The notes below the pieces were generated by a model that had not been told where the DNA came from, made no database searches, and saw nothing but the letters and a program-made list of their open reading frames with translations. Source: Pseudomonadota bacterium (GTDB lineage Bacteria > Pseudomonadota > Gammaproteobacteria > Pseudomonadales > Moraxellaceae). From it: 64,000 nucleotides of DNA. The stretch covers positions 24,257 through 88,256 of the forward strand of contig JAJZBU010000006.1 in assembly GCA_021851865.1 (NCBI GenBank). Direction: 5' to 3'. Positions 44,728 to 52,397 of this stretch are shown here, piece by piece. The translations under genes and the position numbers were made by a program. The number at the start of each line of letters is the position of its first letter. Position 1 is the first letter of the stretch.

Positions 44728-45728
44728 TGGAACTCGTCTGTCCAGCCGGCAGTCCCGCCGCCCTGCAAGCCGCCGTGCAAGCCGGCGCCGACGCCATCTA
44801 CGTCGGCTTGCGTAATGTCACCAATGCGCGCGCCTTCCCCGGCCTCAACTTCGATCGCGACAAGTTGCACGAAGCTGCCAACACGGTTCACCATGCCGGC
44901 AAGAAGATCTACCTGGCGCTCAACAGCTATCCTCTGAGCGATAATGAGGGCGTCTGGCGGGATTCCCTGGCGATGGCGGCAGAAGCCGGCGTTGATGCCT
45001 TCATCATCGCCGATATGGCCGTCCTGGCGCACGCTGCGCGCACCTATCCCGACATTCCCCGCCACCTTTCGGTACAAGGGTCGGCGACCAATCACGCCGC
45101 GCTCAAGTTCTATCACGAGAAATTCGGCATCAGTCGCGCCATCCTGCCGCGCGTCTTGTCCTTGCTGCAGGTGCAAAGACTGATCCAGCGCAGTCCGGTA
45201 CCGCTCGAGGTCTTCGCCTTCGGCAGCCTGTGCATCATGGTGGAAGGCCGTTGCCAGCTCTCCAGTTTCGTCACCGGGCGCTCGCCCAATTGCCACGGCG
45301 TCTGCTCACCCGCCGAATACGTGCACTGGGATGAACTGGCCGGCGGACAACGTCAGGTCCGCCTCGGCGAGATCCTCATCGATCGTTTCGAGGCGGATGA
45401 ACCGGCCAGCTACCCGACCGTCTGCAAAGGCCGCTATCGCGGCCTCGATGCGGACGCTTACTACGCTCTGGAAGAGCCCACCAGCCTCAACACCCTGAGC
45501 CTGCTGCCGGAACTCGCCGAAGCCGGCGTCGTCGCCCTCAAGATCGAAGGGCGGCAGCGTGGCCCCGCTTACGTCAGCCAAGTCGCTGGCGTCTGGCGCG
45601 AGGCGATCGATCGTCTCACCCGCGACCCGCAGTCCTTCCGCATCGAGGAACGATGGAACGAGGTGCTCGGACACGTCGCCGAAGGTCGCCAGACCACCCT
45701 CGGCCCCTATCATCGCGATTGGCACTGA
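44727..45728 (+). CDS. ubiU: Oxygen-independent ubiquinone hydroxylase subunit UbiU (peptidase U32 family)
   Basis: 333 residues. Works with UbiV as a 4Fe-4S heterodimer that hydroxylates the ubiquinone ring under anoxia. N-terminal MELVCPAGSPAALQAAVQAG is standard. Candidate cluster ligands are Cys169 (GSLC), Cys176 (GRC), Cys193 (HGVC) and Cys233 (TVCKGRY), in the same spacing as reported for E. coli UbiU (169, 176, 193, 232). GGGAG lies about 10 nt before the ATG, which shares a base with the ubiD stop. Despite the U32 family name no protease role is expected. Confidence 0.94.
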   Translation: MELVCPAGSPAALQAAVQAGADAIYVGLRNVTNARAFPGLNFDRDKLHEAANTVHHAGKKIYLALNSYPLSDNEGVWRDSLAMAAEAGVDAFIIADMAVLAHAARTYPDIPRHLSVQGSATNHAALKFYHEKFGISRAILPRVLSLLQVQRLIQRSPVPLEVFAFGSLCIMVEGRCQLSSFVTGRSPNCHGVCSPAEYVHWDELAGGQRQVRLGEILIDRFEADEPASYPTVCKGRYRGLDADAYYALEEPTSLNTLSLLPELAEAGVVALKIEGRQRGPAYVSQVAGVWREAIDRLTRDPQSFRIEERWNEVLGHVAEGRQTTLGPYHRDWH

Positions 45729-45739
45729 AAGAGGTCCTC

Positions 45740-46612
45740 ATGCGCATCAGCCTCGCCCCCATTCCCTATTTCTGGCCGCGGCAACAGGTCATCGACTGGT
45801 ATGCCGAAGCCGCCACGTGGCCCGTGGACATCATCTATCTCGGTGAGACGATCTGCTCGAAACGCCGCCAGATGCGCCGTGACGACTGGCTCGACGTCGC
45901 GCGCGACCTGCGCCGTCAAGGCAAGGAAGTGGTCCTCTCGACCCTGGCCCTGATCGAAGCTGAATCGGAAGTCGCCTCTTTACGACGCTGGGTCAGCCAG
46001 GGTGAATTCATCATCGAAGCGAACGACATGGCCGCGGTCCAGCTCTGCCACGAACATCAGGTGGGCTTCGTCGCCGGTCCAACGCTCAACCTCTACAACC
46101 ATGAGAGCCTTCTTCTGCTGCAGGAGTGCGGCCTACGCCGCTGGGTCCTGCCGGTCGACCAGGGCCGACAAGCCCTGCGCGCCCTGATGCAGCACTGGCC
46201 GTCACATCGCCATTGGCCCGAGATCGAGGTCACCGTGCACGGCCACCTGCCCCTCGCCTACTCGGCGCGCTGCTTCACCGCGCGCGCGCGCGGTCGCGGC
46301 AAGGACGACTGCGAGCTCTCCTGCCTGCAGGACGCCTATGGCATTCCGCTGAGCACCCGTTCCGGACAGCCCTTCCTGCGCGTCAATGGCATCTCGGTGA
46401 TGAGCGAGATCTGCCACGATCTCGGACCTGATCTGGCCGATCTGGCGCAGCACCACGTCGAGATCCTGCGCATCATTCCCGGTGAAGAAACGCAGCGGCA
46501 GGTGCATCGCTATCACCAGGCGGCGACGACCCTCGGGGCCCTGGCCGCCGAAGGTAGCAATGGCTACTGGTATGGCGAAGCTGGTCTGGCGCGTCTCGCA
46601 GCGACCGAGTGA
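45740..46612 (+). CDS. ubiV: Oxygen-independent ubiquinone hydroxylase subunit UbiV (peptidase U32 family)
   Basis: 290 residues. Partner of UbiU. N-terminal RISLAPIPYFWPRQQVIDWY, then Cys39 in GETICSKRRQM and the trio Cys178, Cys191, Cys195 (CFTARARGRGKDDCELSC). The C-x12-C-x3-C spacing and Cys39 agree with E. coli UbiV (39, 180, 193, 197), so the 4Fe-4S site is intact. GAGG five nt before ATG 45740; 11 nt after ubiU. Its last 49 nt overlap the convergent ubiT gene, an unusual physical link between genes of one pathway. Confidence 0.94.
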   Translation: MRISLAPIPYFWPRQQVIDWYAEAATWPVDIIYLGETICSKRRQMRRDDWLDVARDLRRQGKEVVLSTLALIEAESEVASLRRWVSQGEFIIEANDMAAVQLCHEHQVGFVAGPTLNLYNHESLLLLQECGLRRWVLPVDQGRQALRALMQHWPSHRHWPEIEVTVHGHLPLAYSARCFTARARGRGKDDCELSCLQDAYGIPLSTRSGQPFLRVNGISVMSEICHDLGPDLADLAQHHVEILRIIPGEETQRQVHRYHQAATTLGALAAEGSNGYWYGEAGLARLAATE

Positions 46613-47127
46613 TGCGCGCGCTGGGCGGCACTCGCCAGATCGGTGAAACGGTCGAGATAAAGGCGAGTACGCGGGCTGAGCAGCTCGAGCGGCAACTGAT
46701 CCATGAGATTGCGCATCTGCAGGCCCAAGGCGGTGTCCCCGGTCATGCGTAGGCGCCGATGAAAGAACAAGGTGTCGGCGTCTTCACGCTGCGTCGCCAG
46801 CAGGAGCAGGTCGAGCGCCTTGGCCGCGACGCTGGCCTCAGCCCGTCCGTGCGCGATGATACGCAGGCGCCCACCGCGCCCGGTGAAGCGCAGCTTGAGC
46901 CCGAGGTCTTCGACGTCGATGAGCAGAATACGCCCTTCCATAAAGGCCAGGGCGCCCGGTGGCAGATCGCCCTGGCCAAGCAACGCCAGCACCTCGGCCA
47001 GAACCTGCTCCAGCAAACCCGGCGGCAACAGAGAAATCACCCGCCGCCAGCCCTGTGGCGAGGGCAGATGACGCAGCAGGGTCTCAGCGGTCAGGAAATC
47101 CCGCGGGATTTTGTTCAAAAACGACAT
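46564..47127 (-). CDS. ubiT: Ubiquinone biosynthesis accessory protein UbiT (SCP2 domain)
   Basis: 187 residues. SCP2 lipid-carrier domain that serves the anaerobic UbiU/UbiV pathway, presumably by binding the prenylated intermediate. Visible: LLEQVLAEVLALLGQGD, LEG-type strand FMEGRILLIDVEDLGLKLRF, then RLRMTGDTALGLQMRNLMDQ, the conserved SCP2 end. The ATG at 47127 follows AGGAGG by 5 nt; a GTG two codons upstream is unlikely. It lies 73 nt after nrdG on the same strand, so it may belong to the nrd operon while converging on ubiV. Confidence 0.88.
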   Translation of the reverse strand: MSFLNKIPRDFLTAETLLRHLPSPQGWRRVISLLPPGLLEQVLAEVLALLGQGDLPPGALAFMEGRILLIDVEDLGLKLRFTGRGGRLRIIAHGRAEASVAAKALDLLLLATQREDADTLFFHRRLRMTGDTALGLQMRNLMDQLPLELLSPRTRLYLDRFTDLASAAQRAHHSVAARRARPASPYQ

Positions 47128-47200
47128 CACCACCTCCTTACGATCCGATCAGGGCGCCAGCATAGGGGCGACGCTGCAAAAATGGGTTGATCCAGAACAG

Positions 47201-47926
47201 TCACCCGGCGTAGCGCCAGGAAAAATCATCGAACATCGCCGCCAACTCGGCCTGCGTCGCGGCATCGAGATGCGCTGGCGGCCAGTCATCGAGCTCTGGG
47301 CGCAGACAACCGCGCCCGCGCAGCGCTTGCAGGCGAAAGTATCGGACGCCACGCGCGCGCAGCTGTTCGGCCAACTCCATGAGACGCTCCAGCGGCATCA
47401 GTTGCGGGTGCCAGGTGGTGCGCACCTCATAACGCAGCTCTGCGGCGAGAAGCAGATCGAGACACTCCCAGGCCATCCGACCCGAGTTCGCATGATGGGT
47501 CAAAGCGGCATAATCCGGCGCCATCGCCTTGATATCCAGGCCGACCCAATCGCATACCGGCAAGACCGCGCGCAGGCGTCGCGGTGAGGTGCCGGCGCTG
47601 TGCAAACCGACCTTGAAGTCCATGGCGCGCACCTGCGCCATGGCTTCTTCCAGTCCGATCTGCGCAAGAGGTTCGCCACCGCTGAAGATCACCATATCGA
47701 GCAGACCTCGACGCTCCTGCAGAGCACCGAGCACCCGCTCCCAACTTTCTTCGCCCGTCTTCTTGAAAGAGCGCAGATGCGGGTTCTGGCAATAATCGCA
47801 GGCCCAGCTGCAGCCTTGCAGAAAGACGACAGCGGCGAGTTCTCCCGGACAATCGACGCTGGAATAGGGCACGAAGCCACCGACCCGCAAGCGGGCGATG
47901 GCGGCGTTGATCTGGCCTAGGGGCAC
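47201..47926 (-). CDS. nrdG: Anaerobic ribonucleotide reductase activase NrdG
   Basis: 241 residues. Radical SAM enzyme that installs the glycyl radical on the class III reductase. VGGFVPYSSVDCPGELAAVV leads to FLQGCSWACDYCQNP, with the Cx3Cx2C 4Fe-4S site. IFSGGEPLAQIGL is the SAM-binding GGE motif, and DWVGLDIKAM follows. It begins with GTG (AAGGA 6 nt upstream), 10 nt inside the small glycyl-radical gene, so translation of the two is linked. Length and motifs fit the NrdG type found outside enterobacteria (TIGR02495-like). Confidence 0.92.
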   Translation of the reverse strand: MPLGQINAAIARLRVGGFVPYSSVDCPGELAAVVFLQGCSWACDYCQNPHLRSFKKTGEESWERVLGALQERRGLLDMVIFSGGEPLAQIGLEEAMAQVRAMDFKVGLHSAGTSPRRLRAVLPVCDWVGLDIKAMAPDYAALTHHANSGRMAWECLDLLLAAELRYEVRTTWHPQLMPLERLMELAEQLRARGVRYFRLQALRGRGCLRPELDDWPPAHLDAATQAELAAMFDDFSWRYAG

Positions 47927-48105
47927 GCCACTTCCTTGCGTGCGCAGGCGCTTTCCAGGAAATGACGACGATCGCGGTGCTCAGACTGCTTGCCGGGATT
48001 GAAGGCCACCACCGGGCGGTGATAGCCCATCACCCGCGTCCACACCTCACAGGGGGTACGACGTTCTTGCGGCAATGGCTGCTCAGGGTTGGACAGATGT
48101 GACAT
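47917..48105 (-). CDS. Separate glycyl-radical domain of class III ribonucleotide reductase
   Basis: 62 residues. Text CEVWTRVMGYHRPVVAFN followed by GKQSEHRDRRHF matches the C-terminal glycyl-radical segment of NrdD proteins (R-V-x-G-Y-x-R-P...N-x-GK), with Gly27 as the radical site. The start ATG at 48105 has AAGGAG 7 nt upstream, independent of nrdD, whose reading frame ends 28 nt earlier. This is therefore a real small gene and not just frameshifted tail, unless the frameshift is old. Stop overlaps nrdG by 10 nt. Expected to pair with the NrdD chain and receive its radical from NrdG. Similar in concept to GrcA, the spare glycyl-radical domain of pyruvate formate-lyase. Confidence 0.85.
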   Translation of the reverse strand: MSHLSNPEQPLPQERRTPCEVWTRVMGYHRPVVAFNPGKQSEHRDRRHFLESACARKEVACP

Positions 48106-48133
48106 GGTGTGACTCCTTGGCGAATATAGATCT

Positions 48134-50173
48134 TCAGGCACTGGCTGCGGCTTGTTCCATGGCTATTTGCTGGCGCAACTGCTCGTCACAGAGCGGGCAG
48201 TACGCGTGCTCCCCCTTGAGATAGCCATGCTGGGGACAGATCGAGAATGTCGGCGTCAGGGTCAGATACGGCAGGCGGAAACGCTGCAAGGCTCTTTGCA
48301 CCAGCTTGCGCGCCGCATCCGCCGAAGACAGACGTTCATTCATGTAAAGGTGCAGGACGGTGCCGCCGGTATAGCGTGTCTGTAGTTCATCCTGCAGCTC
48401 GAGAGCGGCAAAGGGATCGTCGGTATAGCCGACGGGCAACTGACTCGAGTTGGTATAATAAGGCGCTGCCGCCGTCCCCGCCTGCAGGATGTCGGTGTAA
48501 CGCCGCTGATCCTCGCGCGCAAAGCGATAGGTCGTGCCCTCGGCGGGCGTCGCCTCGAGGTTGTAGAGATGACCGCTCTCCTCCTGGAACAGACGCAGGC
48601 GATCGCGCACATGGTCGAGCAGAGCCGCCGCCAGGGCATGCCCCTCCGGCGAGACGACATCGAGCGTATCACCGGAGAAATTGCGCAGCATCTCATTGAT
48701 GCCATTGACCCCCAGGGTCGAGAAGTGATTGCGCAAGGTGCCGAGATAGCGCTTGGTGTAAGGAAACAGCCCCTGATCCATATAGGACTGAATGACGCGC
48801 CGCTTCATCTCCAGGCTGTTGCGACCGAGATCGAGCAAATGATCGAGACGCGCCAACAGACCCGCCCAGTCGCCCTTGAAGAGATAACCGAGGCGCGCGC
48901 AGTTGATCGTCACCACGCCGATGGAGCCGGTCTGTTCGGCCGAACCGAACAAGCCATTGCCGCGCTTGAGCAACTCGCGCAGGTCGAGCTGCAAGCGGCA
49001 ACACATGGAACGGATCATGTTCGGCTTGAGTTCGCTGTTGAGGAAGTTCTGGAAGTAGGGCAAGCCATACTTGGCCGTCATCTCAAAGAGAAGCTCGGCA
49101 TTGGGGGAATCCCAGACGAAGTCCTCGGTGATGTTGTAGGTGGGAATGGGAAAGGTGAATACGCGGCCGCGGGCGTCGCCTTGCATCATCACTTCGAGAT
49201 AGGCACGGTTGATCATGTCCATCTCGTTCTGCAGATCGGCATAGCTGAACGGCATCTCCTCACCGGCGATGATGGGGATCTGCTGCCGCAGGTCTTCTGG
49301 ACAGACCCAATCGAAGGTCAGGTTGGTGAACGGCGTCTGCGTCCCCCAACGTGACGGCACGTTGAGATTGTAGATGAGTTCCTGGATGCACTGCCGCACA
49401 TCCTTATAGCTCATCGCGTCTTTGCGCACGAAAGGCGCCAAATATGTGTCAAAGGAGGAAAAGGCCTGCGCTCCGGCCCACTCGTTCTGCAAGGTGCCGA
49501 GGAAGTTCACCATCTGTCCGACGGCGCTCGACAGATGTTTCGGCGGCGTCGCTTCGGTGCGCCCCGGCACGCCGTTGAAGCCTTCATGCAAGAGCGTGCG
49601 CAAGGACCAGCCGGCGCAATAACCGCTGAGCATGTCGAGATCGTGAATATGGATGTCGGCATTGCGATGCGCCTGGCCGATCTCCGGCGGATAGACATGG
49701 TTCAGCCAGTAGTTGGCGGTCACCTTGCCGGCGACATTGAGGATGAGACCACCGAGAGAATAGCCTTGGTTGGCGTTGGCATTGACTCGCCAGTCGCTAC
49801 GCTCGAGATACTCATTCATCGCATTGGCGACATCGACGACAGTGGCGCGGTCCTGACGCAGGCGATGATGCTGTTCACGGTAGACGATGTAAGCCCGCGC
49901 CGTGGCGAAATAGGCCGCCCGCGCCAGCACCTGTTCGACGATATCCTGCAGCGCCTCGATGTCCGGGATCGACGGTGCGTGATAACGGCACGCGATCACT
50001 TCGAGCACGGTCTGCAAAAGATCCTGCGCCCGCTCACCGGCGAACTCACCCGTCGCCAGCCCAGCCTTGAGCAAGGCTTTGCCGATCTTGCCCGCGTCAA
50101 AAGGCGCCAGGGATCCATCACGCTTGCGTACCTGCCGCGGCAGGCTGGTCTCGACGCCATCGAATGCCATCAT
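48134..50173 (-). CDS. nrdD: Anaerobic ribonucleoside-triphosphate reductase NrdD, lacking its glycyl-radical tail
   Basis: 679 residues from ATG 50173. Reduces NTPs to dNTPs without oxygen. N-terminal ATP-cone (VRKRDGSLAPFDAGKIGKAL) at about 10-105, then the ten-stranded barrel with GYSLGGLILNVAGKVTANYW, NLNVPSRWGTQTPFTN, FTFPIPTYNITEDF and the MCCRLQL segment expected to hold the thiyl-radical Cys. The C-terminal metal knuckle is Cys646, His649, Cys659, Cys662 (CxxH, CxxC; four Cys in many homologues). The chain stops there; the glycyl-radical domain is encoded by the next gene. ATG 50173 has GGTGAG 6 nt upstream; ATG 50194 lacks one. Preceded by FNR and NrdR sites. Confidence 0.9.
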   Translation of the reverse strand: MMAFDGVETSLPRQVRKRDGSLAPFDAGKIGKALLKAGLATGEFAGERAQDLLQTVLEVIACRYHAPSIPDIEALQDIVEQVLARAAYFATARAYIVYREQHHRLRQDRATVVDVANAMNEYLERSDWRVNANANQGYSLGGLILNVAGKVTANYWLNHVYPPEIGQAHRNADIHIHDLDMLSGYCAGWSLRTLLHEGFNGVPGRTEATPPKHLSSAVGQMVNFLGTLQNEWAGAQAFSSFDTYLAPFVRKDAMSYKDVRQCIQELIYNLNVPSRWGTQTPFTNLTFDWVCPEDLRQQIPIIAGEEMPFSYADLQNEMDMINRAYLEVMMQGDARGRVFTFPIPTYNITEDFVWDSPNAELLFEMTAKYGLPYFQNFLNSELKPNMIRSMCCRLQLDLRELLKRGNGLFGSAEQTGSIGVVTINCARLGYLFKGDWAGLLARLDHLLDLGRNSLEMKRRVIQSYMDQGLFPYTKRYLGTLRNHFSTLGVNGINEMLRNFSGDTLDVVSPEGHALAAALLDHVRDRLRLFQEESGHLYNLEATPAEGTTYRFAREDQRRYTDILQAGTAAAPYYTNSSQLPVGYTDDPFAALELQDELQTRYTGGTVLHLYMNERLSSADAARKLVQRALQRFRLPYLTLTPTFSICPQHGYLKGEHAYCPLCDEQLRQQIAMEQAAASA

Positions 50174-50187
50174 CGTCATCTCACCAT

Positions 50188-50203
50188 TCACCATATATTG
50201 GAT
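50188..50203 (-). promoter_or_regulatory. NrdR box 2 upstream of nrdD
   Basis: Minus strand ATCCAATATATGGTGA, 12 of 16 positions matching the NrdR consensus ACACWATATATWGTGT, including the whole AATATAT core. It starts exactly 31 bp from box 1, the three-helical-turn spacing seen for paired NrdR sites. It lies in the leader of nrdD. Confidence 0.6.
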
Positions 50204-50218
50204 TTGTTTTTTATCTTA

Positions 50219-50234
50219 GCACAAGATCTTGTGT
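50219..50234 (-). promoter_or_regulatory. NrdR box 1 upstream of nrdD
   Basis: Minus strand ACACAAGATCTTGTGC, 13 of 16 positions matching the NrdR consensus. It contains a perfect 14-bp palindrome (CACAAGATCTTGTG). It would overlap the predicted transcription start. NrdR is the dATP/ATP-sensing repressor of ribonucleotide reductase operons; the gene for it is not in this window. Confidence 0.65.
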
Positions 50235-50266
50235 GCATACTCTGCCGCCTCGCCTTTAAAAATAAA

Positions 50267-50280
50267 CTGATCCAGATCAA
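50267..50280 (-). promoter_or_regulatory. FNR/ANR site upstream of nrdD
   Basis: Minus strand TTGAT-CTGG-ATCAG, 9 of 10 conserved bases of the FNR consensus. The centre is about 41-44 nt upstream of the start point implied by a GAGTAT -10-like hexamer at 50237-50242, the standard activating position. Predicts induction of nrdD, the glycyl-radical gene, nrdG and perhaps ubiT without oxygen. Confidence 0.7.
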
Positions 50281-50377
50281 TTTAGGCATCGACAGTCGTC
50301 GCCTGGAGAGATGACTCAGGCGCATCGCTGCAGTAACATGGCGGTACTTAAGCGTATGCTACGGAGGCCGCCACGCG

Positions 50378-50866
50378 ATGTCAGAACCCGATCAGGCTTC
50401 CCTGCCGACGGCGCGGCTTTGGCGGCGTTTGGCGGCTGTGCTCTATGACGGACTCTTGCTGGTGGCGATCAACGCTCTCGTCGCCGCCGGGGTGATCACG
50501 CTGCTGACACCGCACGAGGCAGCGCATGCACATACCCTGGTCATTTTGCCGGCGCTGATGCGCTATGGCTTGGTGTTACCCGCCGTCCTCCTCACCAGTG
50601 GCCTGTTCTTTGCTTACTTCTGGGTCAGAAGTCAGCAGACCCTAGGCATGCAGACTTGGCATATCCGCCTTGAGCGTTGGGATCTGCAGCGGATCGGCTG
50701 GCGCGACGCCTGCGCGCGCTATCTGTGGGCGCTGGCTTGCCTGTTTCCGGCCGGCCTTGGCTACTGGTGGGCCCTGCTCGACCGCCGCGGCCTCAGCCTG
50801 CATGATCGTCTGTCACGCACCCGCATCGTCTTCGCCCCGCCGATCAAGCGTCAGCCTCGTCCCTGA
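50378..50866 (+). CDS. RDD-family membrane protein
   Basis: 162 residues with three membrane helices: about 20-45 (AVLYDGLLLVAINALVAAG), 62-85 and 112-132. The RDD hallmarks are the early Arg with Asp in RRLAAVLYD, then SQQTLGMQTWHIRL and the late Asp-Arg pairs LSLHDRLSRTRIV. Family members are often linked to sodium/proton exchange or unknown transport. Divergent from nrdD across about 200 nt; its last 23 nt overlap rsmJ convergently. Confidence 0.85.
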   Translation: MSEPDQASLPTARLWRRLAAVLYDGLLLVAINALVAAGVITLLTPHEAAHAHTLVILPALMRYGLVLPAVLLTSGLFFAYFWVRSQQTLGMQTWHIRLERWDLQRIGWRDACARYLWALACLFPAGLGYWWALLDRRGLSLHDRLSRTRIVFAPPIKRQPRP

Positions 50867-51644
50867 AGGTCGCGGCATAGATATCGAAGCGCACGCTCTT
50901 GCCACTCAACACATGGCTCGGCTCTACCCCGCCGAGACAGGGCGCCAGACGTGGACGCTTGACCACGACGCGGGCGCCAAGGCGCCGCGCCGCGGCGAGC
51001 AACGCGTCGGCGTCGGCGTCGTCACCGACGAGGTGCTGCAGCAGACTCATCGCCTTGCCCGAACGCGCCTTCGTGCCTTCGCCTGGAAACATCGGATCGA
51101 GGTAGAGGGTGTCATAATCGCCCGGCTGCAGGGTCGCCAGCAGACGGTGCGCGTCGCCCTCCTGCAAGCGCATGCGCGCCGCCGTCGCCTGTAAATCGGC
51201 AGAGGCCAGCGCTCGCCGCAAGCCATCGGCCAACAGGAGAGCGACCCAGGGGGAGCGCTCATAGAGATCGACCTGCAAGCCCTGCGACGCCAGGATCCAT
51301 GCGTCGGCTCCAAAGCCAGCGGTGAGATCGAGAACGCGCGGCAGGCGCCCCTGCCGCACTCCACAGGCGCGCGCCACCAGCTCACCGGCACCGGCGCGGC
51401 CAGCTAGGCGATGCTGCCAGGTCGCTTGCGCAAAGTCGACACGCACCACGCCGGGATGCTGCGCTTCGCGCCGCCGCAGACCGAGACCGAGGGCATCGAG
51501 CCAGAGTACCGTTTGACCATCGGTCGGCGCCCGCCGCCAATCGCGCTCATCGGCCAGATCATGGCAGACGAGCTGCGGATGCCGCGCACAGATCTGCTGC
51601 AGCAACTGCCGGTCGGCGTCAGGGCGAATGAACAAGGGCAACAT
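50844..51644 (-). CDS. rsmJ: 16S rRNA m2G1516 methyltransferase RsmJ
   Basis: 266 residues. SAM-dependent methyltransferase acting on the small ribosomal subunit. RVLDLTAGFGADAWILASQG is motif I, YERSPWVALLLADGL motif II, and DTLYLDPMFPGEGTKARSGK is the RsmJ signature, followed by RVVVKRPRLAPCLGG. The start ATG shares one base with the stop of the small gene upstream (TGATG), so they are coupled. Confidence 0.92.
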   Translation of the reverse strand: MLPLFIRPDADRQLLQQICARHPQLVCHDLADERDWRRAPTDGQTVLWLDALGLGLRRREAQHPGVVRVDFAQATWQHRLAGRAGAGELVARACGVRQGRLPRVLDLTAGFGADAWILASQGLQVDLYERSPWVALLLADGLRRALASADLQATAARMRLQEGDAHRLLATLQPGDYDTLYLDPMFPGEGTKARSGKAMSLLQHLVGDDADADALLAAARRLGARVVVKRPRLAPCLGGVEPSHVLSGKSVRFDIYAATFRDEADA

Positions 51645-51907
51645 CAGGCGTGAGCATCCAGACCGAGCACATCCACTCCATGATTGGGGAGGCGCTGCAC
51701 CACCAGGTAGGCCTGCAAGGCCTGCCGGTGGCGCGGAGATAGACCAGGCGGCAGCAGTTGCTGTTGCAGCGACGAACGCACGCTGGTCGCCGGCAGAACC
51801 GTCGCCGTCGGCGGCGCACTCGCCTCGGCGGCGTCAACGGCCGGCGCCGGTAGCGGGCGCGGCTGCGGTGCGGCAGGATAGCTGCTGCCGCCAGCTATGA
51901 TGCGCAT
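51644..51907 (-). CDS. Small hypothetical protein upstream of rsmJ
   Basis: 87 residues, MRIIAGGSSYPAAPQPRPLP at the start. The N-terminal half is Pro/Ala-rich and probably disordered. The C-terminal part (LSPRHRQALQAYLVVQ, then VDVLGLDAHA) looks like a short amphipathic helix with a conserved-looking tail. I recognise no named family. Support for a real gene: a GGTGAG-type ribosome binding site, TGATG coupling to rsmJ and codon use like its neighbours. Confidence 0.6.
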   Translation of the reverse strand: MRIIAGGSSYPAAPQPRPLPAPAVDAAEASAPPTATVLPATSVRSSLQQQLLPPGLSPRHRQALQAYLVVQRLPNHGVDVLGLDAHA

Positions 51908-51954
51908 ACTGAACTCACCCCCGATCACTTCCGATCATCATGACTATATTTTCA

Positions 51955-52392
51955 TTATAGATGAGCGTCGCCTTGAACCTGGTAAGCGGCGACGAACTCC
52001 TCCGGCATGCGCCGTGGCCGCCCCGTCTGCATATCGACACAGACCCAATGCGTGCGCGCGCGCAGGACGGTGAGACCGTCGCCGCAGCGACGAAACTGGT
52101 AGGCGCGATGCAAAGAGAGGCGGTCGCGGGCGATGATCCAGGTCGCCAGCTCCAGTTCCTCGCCGCACAGGGTCGGCGCCAGATAATCGATCTCATGGCG
52201 ACGCGCGACGATACCGGCGCCGAGCCGCTGGTAGTCGGCAAAATCGAGGCCCAGGGCATGCGAGTGTGCCCAGGCTACCGCCTCGATCCAGCCCAGATAG
52301 ACGACATTGTTGGTGTGCTGCATGGCATCGAGGTGCTCGCCACCGACACGCTGTGGCAACACGAAGGGCTGCGCGAAATCCCATGCGTCCAT
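51955..52392 (-). CDS. Acyl-CoA thioesterase, 4HBT hotdog family
   Basis: 145 residues, one hotdog domain. The N-terminal motif DAMQHTNNVVYLGWIEAVAW resembles the YbgC/4HBT active-site region (DxxGHVNNxxYLxYFE), with Gln in place of Gly before His. GIVARRHEIDYLAPTLCGEE and TVLRARTHWVCVD follow the fold. It likely hydrolyses an acyl-CoA; substrate unknown. Lies 5 nt after tsaB on the same strand. Confidence 0.82.
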   Translation of the reverse strand: MDAWDFAQPFVLPQRVGGEHLDAMQHTNNVVYLGWIEAVAWAHSHALGLDFADYQRLGAGIVARRHEIDYLAPTLCGEELELATWIIARDRLSLHRAYQFRRCGDGLTVLRARTHWVCVDMQTGRPRRMPEEFVAAYQVQGDAHL

Positions 52393-52397
52393 AGCGG

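Noticed and set aside
48100..48140. Simple sequencing frameshift as the cause of the split nrdD
   Set aside because: The downstream part has its own strong ribosome binding site and start at the right spacing, and the upstream chain ends after a complete metal knuckle with a normal tail, so two genes are the simpler reading. Kept as a refutation test.
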